Positions 49,610-58,164 of a stretch of 58,164 nt of DNA are shown here, in pieces. The DNA is from Armatimonadota bacterium (lineage in GTDB: Bacteria > Sysuimicrobiota > Sysuimicrobiia > Sysuimicrobiales > Humicultoraceae). Numbering within the stretch: the stretch's first letter is position 1; every line of letters starts with the position of its first letter. The translations under genes and the position numbers were made by a program. The stretch spans positions 1-58,164 of the forward strand of contig JAVHLY010000019.1 of NCBI GenBank assembly GCA_031081585.1, in the 5' to 3' direction. The notes beneath the pieces were generated by a model, which saw only the letters and a program-made list of their open reading frames with translations, was not told where the DNA came from and did not search any database.

Positions 49610-49658
49610 GAATGCGACCGGTGTCCCTGACATCGGCATAGGGAAGCGGCCCCGCGTC

Positions 49659-49704
49659 GGGTGTCGCGGCAGGTCCGGCGGGGGCTTAGGCGCACGCGAC
49701 ACCC
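49659..49704. other. Hairpin in the 23S-5S spacer
   Basis: GGGTGTCGCG and CGCGACACCC form a 10-bp stem in the spacer of about 210 nt. It may be a processing site. No tRNA is present in the spacer. Confidence 0.55.
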
Positions 49705-49797
49705 AACGACGGGACACACCTACCCAAGATCGCGGGGCGGACTCACGCACTCGGCGTTCCGATCACAGCCCCGGCGATCCCGGGACAGCACCTGGCA

Positions 49798-49810
49798 GGC
49801 TCTGTACAGC
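49798..49810 (-). other. 23S processing stem, 3' arm
   Basis: GCTGTACAGAGCC on the transcript is the exact complement of the 5' arm at 54368-54380. Together they would form the long helix cut by RNase III. Confidence 0.8.
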
Positions 49811-49954
49811 CGCCCCTAAGACGGGCTCAAGCCCTCGCCCGATTAGTACCGGTAGGCTCAACGCCTCTCAGCGCTTACACCCCCGGCCTATCAACCTGGT
49901 CATCTCCCAGGGGGCTTACCCGGTTGACCCGGTGGGAGACCTCGTCTTGGGGTG

Positions 49955-49987
<33 letters not shown>

Positions 49988-50119
49988 CGTCCGGACATGG
50001 CTACCCGGCGCGTGCCCTTGGCAGGACAACCGGTACACCAGAGGTCCGTCCACTCCGGTCCTCTCGTACTAGGAGCAGCTCCCCTCAAGTCTCCTGCGCC
50101 CGCGGTGGATAGGGACCGA

Positions 50120-50861
50120 CAGTGTTGTTACTCCTCCTGGAAGGGGAGGGGGCAGGTCATTTCTGCCTGCCTCTTTCAGTCGCCTGAAAGCTCGGACTGT
50201 ATCTTCACCTCGTGCGAGGTGTCTGGCGTACAGTCTCTGAGGGTTCCAGATGAGCAAGGACCGTCTCCAGCGACAGCCGTCGCCGAGCTCCACCCTGATT
50301 CATCGCGAAGGCCACGCGCAGCAACTCGCGGAGTCCTGCGGGGTGACGATGTTGCCCCACCGCCACAGCCCGGACGACAGCCGCGAACCGCTCGAAATCA
50401 TGACGCTTCGTCGTGTGCAGGCGATACCGCTCGAAGAACGGGATCACCTTCCCGATCAGGTCGGAGCGATGTCTTACCACCAACACCCAGGTTCTGTCTC
50501 GCAGGCTCTTCCCGTGGTTCCGCTTGATGTGCCCGCAGCCCAACACGCTCTGGATCAACTCCAGCACGTGCTGATTACCGTCGTTCTGGGAAACCCGGAA
50601 CTCGGGCACGATCTGCCATCGCCACCGGGTGGTGGGATGACGTTGCACCGCCACGTGGAACGAACCTTCCCCGTCGACAAAACCTGCGATGTAGTGGCTG
50701 ATCCCCTCATCTGGCCTTCCCTGCTGGTTACCTGCACCCATCGCATTGTCACCCATCCCTACCTATCGGCACATCCTCAACGGGTTTGCAGGATGGGTAG
50801 CGTGGGATCCCCCAGGCTTTCCAGCATATAGCCAGATTTATAGACAGCAACGGTCCAGGTT
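50120..50861 (-). mobile_element. Group I intron at 23S position about 2609
   Basis: The 742-nt insert follows a U and ends in G. P1 pairs exon AGACAG-U (50862-50868) with IGS GCTGTCT (50842-50848), giving the required U.G at the splice site. P10 pairs GGACCG (50851-50856) with 3' exon CGGTCC (50113-50118). P4 pairs GCTGG (50821-50825) with CCAGC (50723-50727). The R and S elements read CTCAGAGACTGTACG (about 50227-50241) and GAAGATACAGTCC (about 50194-50206), forming P7. Removal restores the E. coli exon junction GACAGT/TCGG. Confidence 0.95.
50205..50756 (-). CDS. LAGLIDADG homing endonuclease in the 2609 intron
   Basis: A 183-residue single-motif LAGLIDADG protein: [16 protein letters not shown] followed by [22 protein letters not shown] and [26 protein letters not shown]. 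It resembles I-CreI, which acts as a dimer and cuts a neighbouring 23S site. The ORF starts in the P3-P4 region and its stop lies inside the S element, so coding and ribozyme sequences overlap over most of the intron. It is intact and probably functional. Confidence 0.93.
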   Translation of the reverse strand: MGDNAMGAGNQQGRPDEGISHYIAGFVDGEGSFHVAVQRHPTTRWRWQIVPEFRVSQNDGNQHVLELIQSVLGCGHIKRNHGKSLRDRTWVLVVRHRSDLIGKVIPFFERYRLHTTKRHDFERFAAVVRAVAVGQHRHPAGLRELLRVAFAMNQGGARRRLSLETVLAHLEPSETVRQTPRTR

Positions 50862-50898
50862 ACTGTCTCACGACGTTCTGAACCCAGCTCACGTACCT

Positions 50899-50932
<34 letters not shown>

Positions 50933-51007
50933 ACTACAGCCCCAGGATGAGATGAGCCGACATCGAGGTGCCAAACAGGGCCGTCGATGTGGACTCTTGG
51001 GCCCTAT

Positions 51008-51041
<34 letters not shown>

Positions 51042-51197
51042 AAGCCACGGCGCTTCCACTTGCCGCCGTAGGATCACTAGGCCCGGCTTTCGCCCCTGCT
51101 CGGCTTGTAGGCCTCGCAGTCAAGCCCCCTTATGCCCTTGCACTCGCCGCACGGTTTCCAACCGTGCTGAGGGGACCTTTGGGCGCCTCCGTTACCG

Positions 51198-51234
<37 letters not shown>

Positions 51235-51513
51235 CCACTGTCCCCAGACCCGCTGAGGGCCCAGGTTAGGACGTAACCTTGCCGAGGGTGGTATTCCAAG
51301 GGTGGCTCCACCGAGGCTGGCGCCCCGGCTTCTCCGCCTCCCACCTATCCTCTACACGGTAAGACCACATCCAATGACAAGCTGCAGTAAAGCTCCACGG
51401 GGTCTTTCCGTCCAGCCGCGGGTGGCCCGTGTCTTCACGGGCTTCACAACTTCGCCGAGTCCCTCGTCGAGACAGCGCTCAGCTCGTTACGCCATTCGTG
51501 CAGGTCGGAACTT

Positions 51514-52257
<744 letters not shown>

Positions 52258-52329
52258 GGTTATAGTTACCGCCGCCGTTCACCGGGGCTTTGGTTCAGGG
52301 CTTCGCCCGGGCGAACCCGGACTAACCCG

Positions 52330-52365
<36 letters not shown>

Positions 52366-53098
52366 CCTATACGTCGCCTTACGGCTTCGCAGAGACCTGT
52401 GTTTTTGTTAAACAGTCGGCTGAGCCTATTCTCTGCGACCTCCTCGGGCTCGGTGCGTGACGCACCTCACCCTACCGAGGCACCCCTTGTCCCGAAGTTA
52501 CGGGGTCATTTTGCCGAGTTCCTTGACGAGGGTTCTCTCGCGCGCCTTGGCACGTTGAGTGCCTGGCCACCTGTGTCGGTTTGCGGTACGGGCGCCCGCC
52601 AGCCTGGCCACGAGGCTTTTCTTGGCAGTGTGGGCTGAGCCACTTCGCCGGGCATGCAACCCAGCTCGCGCTCGCGTCTCGGCGTTGGATGAGGCCCCGG
52701 ATTTGCCTGGGGCCTCCGCCTACCCGCTTGGCCCGGGACGACCAGCCCCCGGTAGGCCTACCCTCCTGCGTCCCCCCTTGGCTCATGACGGCTGACGAGC
52801 GGGGCCGGAATGTCGACCGGCTGTCCATCGGCTACGCCTGTCGGCCTCGCCTTAGGTCCCGCCTAACCTTACGCGGACGAACCTTCCGTAAGAACCCTTG
52901 GCCTTACGGCGGGCAGGATTCTCACCTGCCTTTTCGCTACTCATGCCGGCATTCGCACTTCCGGGTCGTCCAGCGGTCCTCCCGGTCCGCCTTCAACCTA
53001 CACCGGAACGCTCCCCTACCGCCCCGCGTCCCAGCGGACGCGAGACCCGCAGCTTCGGTACGTGGCTTGAGCCCCGTTGAATCTTCGGCGCAGCATCG

Positions 53099-53166
<68 letters not shown>

Positions 53167-53775
53167 AGCGAGGCCACTTCCTTTCCCACTTAGCCACGAT
53201 TTGGGGACCTTAGCTGGCGGTCTGGGTTGTTCCCCTCTCGACGATGGAGCTTATCCCCCACCGTCTCACTCCCGACGAACGCCGTCCGGGCATTCGGAGT
53301 TTGGTTGGGTTCGGTACGGGTCCTCCCGCCCTAGCCCATCCAGTGCTCTACCACCCGGAGGCTTGGCACCGGGGCTGCACCTCAATGCATTTCGGGGAGA
53401 ACCAGCTATCTCCGGGTTCGATTGGCATTTCACCCCTACCCACAGCTCATCCCCTGGTTTTTCAACACCAGTGGGTTCGGGCCTCCACGCGGGGCTAACC
53501 GCGCTTCACCCTGGCCATGGGTAGCTCACCCGGTTTCGGGTCTGCACCGTGCGACTGCACGGCCGAAGCCGTGCCTCCCCTCCGGGAGCGGCGCCCTGTT
53601 CAGACTCGGTTTCCCTCCGCCTCCGCGATTCGCTCGCTTAAGCTCGCCACACGGTGCAACTCGCCGGCTCATTCTTCAATAGGCACGCCGTCAGGCATTC
53701 CGATCCCTGAAGGGATCGGCATAGCCCTCCGACTGTCTGTAGGCACACGGTTTCAGGTTCTATTTCACTCCCCTC

Positions 53776-53808
<33 letters not shown>

Positions 53809-54134
53809 CGTGCGCTATCGGTCGCCAGGGGTATTTAGCCTTGGAGGGTGGTCCCCCCAGCTTCCCGCGGGGTTCCACGTGTCCCGCGGTACTCAGGAAC
53901 GTCACCCAGGAAGTCCCCGCCCTTTCGCCTACCGGGCTCCTCACCGTCTACGGCCTGCCGTTCCAGGACAGTTCGGCTAGAGCGGGGATTGGTCACTTCC
54001 CGGCCGGTTCGCAGCCCGGCCCGGTGACGCCCTCCAACCCCCGCGGCGCAACGCCTGCGAGCTCTCACGCGCCGCGGGTTTGGGCTGTTCCCGTTTCGCT
54101 CGCCACTACTCCGGGAATCTCGGTTGATTTCTCT

Positions 54135-54166
<32 letters not shown>

Positions 54167-54367
54167 ACTGGCCCTCCCGCACCTATGGATTCAGCGCGGG
54201 ATCCGGCGGTATGACCCGCCGGGGGTTGCCCCATTCGGAGACGACCGGATCGAAGGTTGCTAGGCACCTCCCCGGTCCTTTCGCCGCCGGCAGCGTCCTT
54301 CATCGGCCCCTGGCGCCAGGGCATCCACCGTGCGCCCTTAGTAGCTTGAACACCCGCCTTAGGAGCA

Positions 54368-54380
54368 GCTGTACAGAGCC
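54368..54380 (-). other. 23S processing stem, 5' arm
   Basis: GGCTCTGTACAGC pairs perfectly with the 3' arm at 49798-49810; further pairs (CCTAAG with CTTAGG) extend the helix towards the rRNA. Confidence 0.8.
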
Positions 54381-54598
54381 TGTAACATCGGTCGCGCCGG
54401 TACACCTCGCCCGGCGCGGCAGGTCTGGCCTGCTGCTACAGGTGTCTTCCCTATGCAGTTGTCAAGGTACGCCATCCAGACCCGCGAGGTCCAGGGCCCT
54501 GCCCCGCGACCCTGCCGCCGTGGCAGGAGCGCCAGGTCCGGACCCGGGCTCGTCGCCCGGTTGAGCCGGCCGCCGGGGCCGACCCGCAGTACAGGCAC

Positions 54599-54637
54599 AA
54601 AAAGAGGGGATGACCTCATCCCCTCGGACGGTCATCC
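54599..54637 (-). terminator. Terminator with competing antiterminator in the 23S leader
   Basis: GAGGGGATG pairs with CATCCCCTC around a 4-nt loop (54604-54625), followed by TTTTT: a strong intrinsic terminator. Upstream GGATGACC (54630-54637) can instead pair with GGTCATCC (54608-54615), which includes part of the terminator's 3' arm. The two folds exclude each other, as in attenuators. The leader between here and the rRNA, about 220 nt, contains CTTGACAACTGCATAG, similar to spacer motifs before 23S in Gram-positives. Confidence 0.75.
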
Positions 54638-54701
54638 GATGCACCGTATGCGGTTTTAGCCGCTCTGGTACACCCAACCCCTCCTTCGTACTGCACCGCC
54701 C

Positions 54702-54729
54702 ATTATAGCCCCGGCAAGGGGGATGTCAA
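54702..54729 (-). promoter_or_regulatory. Consensus promoter of the 23S-5S operon
   Basis: TTGACA and TATAAT, both perfect, are separated by 16 bp. AAGGAGG follows about 15 nt after the -10 box (54680-54686), with GTG TAC CAG AGC GGC TAA six bases later, a possible five-codon leader peptide. Confidence 0.9.
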
Positions 54730-54862
54730 CGGCCCGGTCACCTCAGGCCGGCTCGGTCGCCTCAGGCCGCAGCGCCTCAACAGCGGCAGGGCCACCACGG
54801 GGGCCAGCACGTCGCCCAGGCCGGGAGGGACCCGCCATCTCCGACGGCGGCGGGGCGGGGGA

Positions 54863-56041
54863 CTACAGGCCCTGGCGGAGGATCGACCGGTCGAGCCGGC
54901 CCCGCAGCGCCAGGGTCATCTCCCGGAAGCGCTGGCGCAGGAGCGAGCCTTCGGCGCAGAGGTCGGCGAGGCGCGCCACGAACGTGGTGAGGTCGTGCAG
55001 GAGCCAGGCGCGCTCCTCGCGCCCTGCATCGTGCGGCATGGTGGACAGGCGGGAGAGCACCCGGGGGACCGTGGTCACCACCCCGTCGATGAGCCGACGA
55101 CGGATCGGATCGAGCTGCTCGGCCGGGGCCCCGCCCTCCTCCAGTGCCAGCAGCTCGTCCAGGATCAGGCCGCCCCCGCCGCGCGCCAGCTCCTCAGCCA
55201 GCGCAGCGTACCGGTCGGCCGGGATCCGCCCACTGCGTACCAGTGGGGAGGCGGCGGCGTCGCCCTGGCGCTCGCCGGCCAGCCCCTGGAGGACGTCCTG
55301 AAAGACCTCCACCAGGTCCCGGAGGCGCTCGCACGCTTCGGGGAACGGGAGTGCCGGGAGACGGTGGACCGGGGTGGCCGCTCTCCCCGCCTCCGGTGCG
55401 GAGGCGATGTCGGATCCCCTCGCTGCAGCGCCTCCCTCCCCGTCCGGCGCGTGGGCCGGCAGATCCGGGTCGGCGGAGCTCTCCGCGGTCGCTGCGCGCG
55501 CAGGCAGGTCACGGGGCGGACGGGCCGGCACGTCGCGGGTCCGCCGGGGCGGCGAGGTCGCCGGGGCCGAGGGCCGGGCCTCAGAACGGACAGAGGCAGT
55601 GAGGTGCTCCACCGCCCGCACGAAGGCCTGGACCTCCCGCTGCAGCGCCTCGCGTTCGATCGCAGTGGCCAGCCCCGTCGCTTCCCGCACCGTGAGGCTG
55701 CTGAGCAGTGCCGCGGCGTTGAACCGCGCCACCCGACCGGCATGGGCTTGCAGGCGCTCCAGGGCCTCCCGCGTGGGACGGTCGTGGCGCAGCGCAGCCG
55801 CCGTTCCCGCCTCGACCAGCGCCTGCGCCAGGGCGGTCCCGCCCCGGGACGCCAGCTCCCGAACCAGGTCCGCGGGCCTGGCTCCGCCCAGGTCCTCCTC
55901 TTCCAGCCACGCCGTCGCCGCAGAGAGTGGCCGCTGCAGCTCGAGGGCCGTCAGGAGGGCGCCGTACGCCGTCACCAAGTGGTACAGGCTGTCGAGGCGG
56001 ACCAGGACCTCGTCGGGGGCAGGTGAACGCTGGGTCCTCAC
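54863..56041 (-). CDS. Alpha-helical protein of unknown function
   Basis: The 392-residue product is largely helical, with RLDSLYHLVTAYGALLTALELQRPLS at the start, a disordered Ala/Pro/Arg middle (about residues 165-230), and a helical C-terminus with LPFPEACERLRDLVEVFQDVLQGL and LLHDLTTFVARLADLCAEGSLL. No membrane helix and no motif I recognise. GTG 56041 overlaps the PEGA gene stop (GTGA), so the two are coupled. Confidence 0.65.
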   Translation of the reverse strand: MRTQRSPAPDEVLVRLDSLYHLVTAYGALLTALELQRPLSAATAWLEEEDLGGARPADLVRELASRGGTALAQALVEAGTAAALRHDRPTREALERLQAHAGRVARFNAAALLSSLTVREATGLATAIEREALQREVQAFVRAVEHLTASVRSEARPSAPATSPPRRTRDVPARPPRDLPARAATAESSADPDLPAHAPDGEGGAAARGSDIASAPEAGRAATPVHRLPALPFPEACERLRDLVEVFQDVLQGLAGERQGDAAASPLVRSGRIPADRYAALAEELARGGGGLILDELLALEEGGAPAEQLDPIRRRLIDGVVTTVPRVLSRLSTMPHDAGREERAWLLHDLTTFVARLADLCAEGSLLRQRFREMTLALRGRLDRSILRQGL

Positions 56042-57891
56042 GGGGTCCCGTCTGCCCGGCCACGCATCCACCGCAGGACGCCCTCGGCTTCCCGGGCGTA
56101 GACGCTCCCGGGTGCCAGGCTGAGGACACGCTCGAGCGCCTGGCGCGCCTCGGCGGGCCGTCCCGCCCGGAAGGCGGCACGGCCCAACCACAGCCAGGCG
56201 CGCGGGGAGTGCGGCTGGACCTGGGTGGCCTGGCGGAAGCGCGCCAGGGCGGGACCGTACCACCCGGCCCGGTACAGGCTCAGTCCCTGCCGCATGAGCT
56301 GGTCGAATCGGCCGGTCGGGGACGACGAGGCGGGTGCGGCCGTGGCCCTGGACGCCGGAGCACCCTCCCGGGAACGCTCCGCCGCCGGTGAGGGCGCAGG
56401 TCTCGCGCGTGGAGCGGTGTCGGACGATCCGGTTTCAGGTGTACGGGCGCTCGCCCCTGCGCTCCCGGGCGGTCTGGCGGCCGGACGGGGCGATGGGGAT
56501 GGACGGACCCCGGGCAGGCGCACCGCGATCACCTGCACCGCCTCGCCCGTGAGCCGGATCGTCCGGTGCCACACCGCGTCGCCCATCCGCACCGTGAGGC
56601 TGACCGGGCGCCCCACAGGTCGCTGGATGGCCAGCGGGGTGCGCCCCTGGCGCACGCCGGCGACGAAGACCTCCGCGCCCGGAGGGTCGGACCGGACCAC
56701 GAGCGTGACGAGGGGCCCCGGGGCCGGCTGGACCTGCAGGGTCCTCGGGGATGCCGCACGCGGGGTAAGGGCGGGGCGCGGGGAGGATCGTGGGCGGGGC
56801 TGCGGCTGCGCCCGGGGGGTGGGTCGGCTCCCCGGGACTCCGCCCGGCGCCGACGCGCGCGGGCTCACCGCGGGCGATGGCGTGGTCACCGCCGTCGCGG
56901 CCACCTCGGACGGCGGGGCAGGACGGGCCGTCACAGGAGCGGTGGCCAGCGGCTGCGGGGGGGGAGCCAGGGACGCAGGGGGTGTCGGAGCGGACACCTC
57001 GCTGTGGGTCGTGGGCGACGGCGCGCGAAACCACCCCAGCAGGTACGGCGCGAGCAGCAGGCCCGCGGCAAGCCCGGCCAGGCACCCGCCGACCACGGCC
57101 ACCGCGGTCACCGGGACCCGCTTCCTGCGAGCGGGACCCGGACGGCCACCCTCAGGCTGCGGCTGGCCGGTCCGTCGCGCCGCAGCACGGCGCCCCGCGC
57201 CGTCCACCGCGACGGTCGATGCGTCCGGGCCCTGCCCGGGCGTGGCCTGCAGGGCCGTGGCCTGATCGGCCGCGGGCCGGAGCGCAGCGCCCTCCGGAGC
57301 CCGGCCGCTTCGCCCCTGGTCCCGGGAGAGTCCGTCCGGTGCCCCATCCCCGTCGTCGGCAGCGCCGGATGGTGCCGCCAGAGGTTCCCCTGGGACCGCC
57401 CCGATGGCCGAGGCGCCGGTAAGGACCACCTTGGCGGCACCACTCCCGCGCACCGGCCGGGGATCGGCCGCAGCCAGGCTGGCGGTGAGCGTCAGGAAGT
57501 CCTTCAGGTAGAGGGTTTCGGGGCGATCCGCGTCGTCGGGACGGTGGAGGGCCAGGGCGGCATCGAGCAGGACGACCCCGTCCTCCAGGTCCGCCCCCGC
57601 ATCCCCTCCCGCTTCCGCCCCGAACAGCCGCCGGACGGAGCGCGCGCGCACCAGGAGCGCCTGCCAGCGCAGGGCGGCAATGGCGGCCCGCCGGACGTCG
57701 TCGACGGGGGACGACCGCGGCGCTTGCCCCTCTGCCGCATCCGGCGGTTCGCCGGACTCCAGCAGGGCGCTCAGGTCCCGGTAGAGGGAGAGGGCTTCGG
57801 CCGCCCGCGGCTCGTGATCCGCTCCGAGCGCCCAGGCGCGGTCGAGGAGGTCGGTGAGAGCGGTTGCCTGTCCGGTCGATGCGCTCACCAT
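56038..57891 (-). CDS. Membrane-anchored PEGA and TPR protein
   Basis: An N-terminal helical domain (residues 1-125, DLLDRAWALGADHEPRAAEALSLYRDL) is followed by a disordered stretch, one membrane helix (VTAVAVVGGCLAGLAAGLLLAPYLLGW, about residue 280), a long Pro/Ala linker, a PEGA domain (VTLVVRSDPPGAEVFVAGVRQGRTPLAI), and C-terminal TPR repeats (QGLSLYRAGWYGPALARFRQATQVQPHSPRAWLWLGRAAFRAG). PEGA domains are usually extracytoplasmic. The N-terminal part likely stays inside and may interact with the downstream protein. Confidence 0.8.
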   Translation of the reverse strand: MVSASTGQATALTDLLDRAWALGADHEPRAAEALSLYRDLSALLESGEPPDAAEGQAPRSSPVDDVRRAAIAALRWQALLVRARSVRRLFGAEAGGDAGADLEDGVVLLDAALALHRPDDADRPETLYLKDFLTLTASLAAADPRPVRGSGAAKVVLTGASAIGAVPGEPLAAPSGAADDGDGAPDGLSRDQGRSGRAPEGAALRPAADQATALQATPGQGPDASTVAVDGAGRRAAARRTGQPQPEGGRPGPARRKRVPVTAVAVVGGCLAGLAAGLLLAPYLLGWFRAPSPTTHSEVSAPTPPASLAPPPQPLATAPVTARPAPPSEVAATAVTTPSPAVSPRASAPGGVPGSRPTPRAQPQPRPRSSPRPALTPRAASPRTLQVQPAPGPLVTLVVRSDPPGAEVFVAGVRQGRTPLAIQRPVGRPVSLTVRMGDAVWHRTIRLTGEAVQVIAVRLPGVRPSPSPRPAARPPGSAGASARTPETGSSDTAPRARPAPSPAAERSREGAPASRATAAPASSSPTGRFDQLMRQGLSLYRAGWYGPALARFRQATQVQPHSPRAWLWLGRAAFRAGRPAEARQALERVLSLAPGSVYAREAEGVLRWMRGRADGTP

Positions 57892-58164
57892 GGGTTGGAG
57901 CCGGCACCCCGGCTCGAAGACAACGACGGATGAGACCAGTCACCGGGGGATGTGCCCAGAGCGGCACGGGGCTAGGCCGGGAGCGGGAGCCGGGTGTGGG
58001 CCGGGAGGACCGGTGGGGCCCTCGACGGTCCGCCCCAGGCTGGCCGGCAGGTCGCCGGGCACGGGGGGCAGGAGGGGGCTGGAATCTGTTGTCCTACGTC
58101 AACCCAAGGTCCCGCGACGACACACTGCACATTGCGGCCTCGGGGCTGAAAGTGCAGGTTATGC
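57892..58164. other. Upstream region of the PEGA gene, window end
   Basis: No gene is supported here. Near the end CTGCAC and GTGCAG form an inverted repeat with a spacer of about 20 bp (about 58120-58155). A TTGACG occurs near 58095 on the minus strand but no matching -10 box is seen. Confidence 0.4.

Noticed and set aside
54462-54677. A 71-codon TTG-start ORF running through the 23S leader terminator
   Set aside because: Its start is too close to the AAGGAGG, and the coding part has no family resemblance. The five-codon GTG frame fits the Shine-Dalgarno spacing better.

Overview
The window is 58 kb of very GC-rich bacterial chromosome. It carries a Gram-positive-style housekeeping block (clpC, radA, a YacL-like PIN/TRAM protein, cysS, rlmB and a sigma-H very close to Bacillus SigH), complete histidine-utilisation genes, promoters of TTGACA/TATAAT type and several apparently leaderless genes. 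It fits a thermophile-like deep terrabacterial lineage (Bacillota-like or a candidate phylum near it). The species cannot be named from the sequence.

Layout. 0-5 kb: tRNA-Thr and moaA face a minus-strand block of sigH, rlmB, cysS and a small ORF. 5.2-16.5 kb: a HAD phosphatase, then a nine-gene minus-strand operon with 1-4 nt overlaps at most junctions. It encodes a SAF-domain dehydrogenase, a SorC-type regulator, acetoin-dehydrogenase-like E1alpha/E1beta/E2, a zinc-ribbon/TIM-barrel fusion and a ferric/anion-type ABC transporter. This operon sits between yacL and cysS, which are near neighbours in Bacillota. 16.6-23.2 kb: yacL, a conserved small gene, radA, clpC and greA. 23.4-29.3 kb: a vitamin/cofactor region with an ECF S-component, coaX, two linked genes of unknown role (one resembling acyl-ACP reductase), a P1 peptidase and birA. 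29.3-37.4 kb: histidine degradation (fchA, hutI, ftcD, hutU, hutH) interrupted by kptA, a PrsW protease and an ASCH protein. 37.4-44 kb: a nicotinamidase-like hydrolase, ftsH, tilS, tRNA-Met, a BsuPI-domain protein, rpoZ and pilT. 44.2-49.4 kb: a peptide-type ABC importer without its ATPases, an FAD oxidoreductase and dodecin. 49.4-54.7 kb: 5S and 23S rRNA on the minus strand. 54.9-57.9 kb: two linked genes of unknown role, one a membrane-anchored PEGA/TPR protein.

The most striking region is the 23S gene. Two group I introns interrupt it, at E. coli position 1951 and at about position 2609. Each carries an I-CreI-like single-motif LAGLIDADG homing endonuclease ORF that runs into the ribozyme core. 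The first intron's ORF is intact in the 2609 copy and frameshifted in the 1951 copy. There is no 16S gene upstream. The 23S-5S unit has its own strong promoter, followed by a leader in which an intrinsic terminator and an alternative antiterminator hairpin are mutually exclusive, preceded by a Shine-Dalgarno and a possible five-codon peptide. This split, intron-bearing and possibly attenuated rRNA operon is the best candidate here for an undescribed system.
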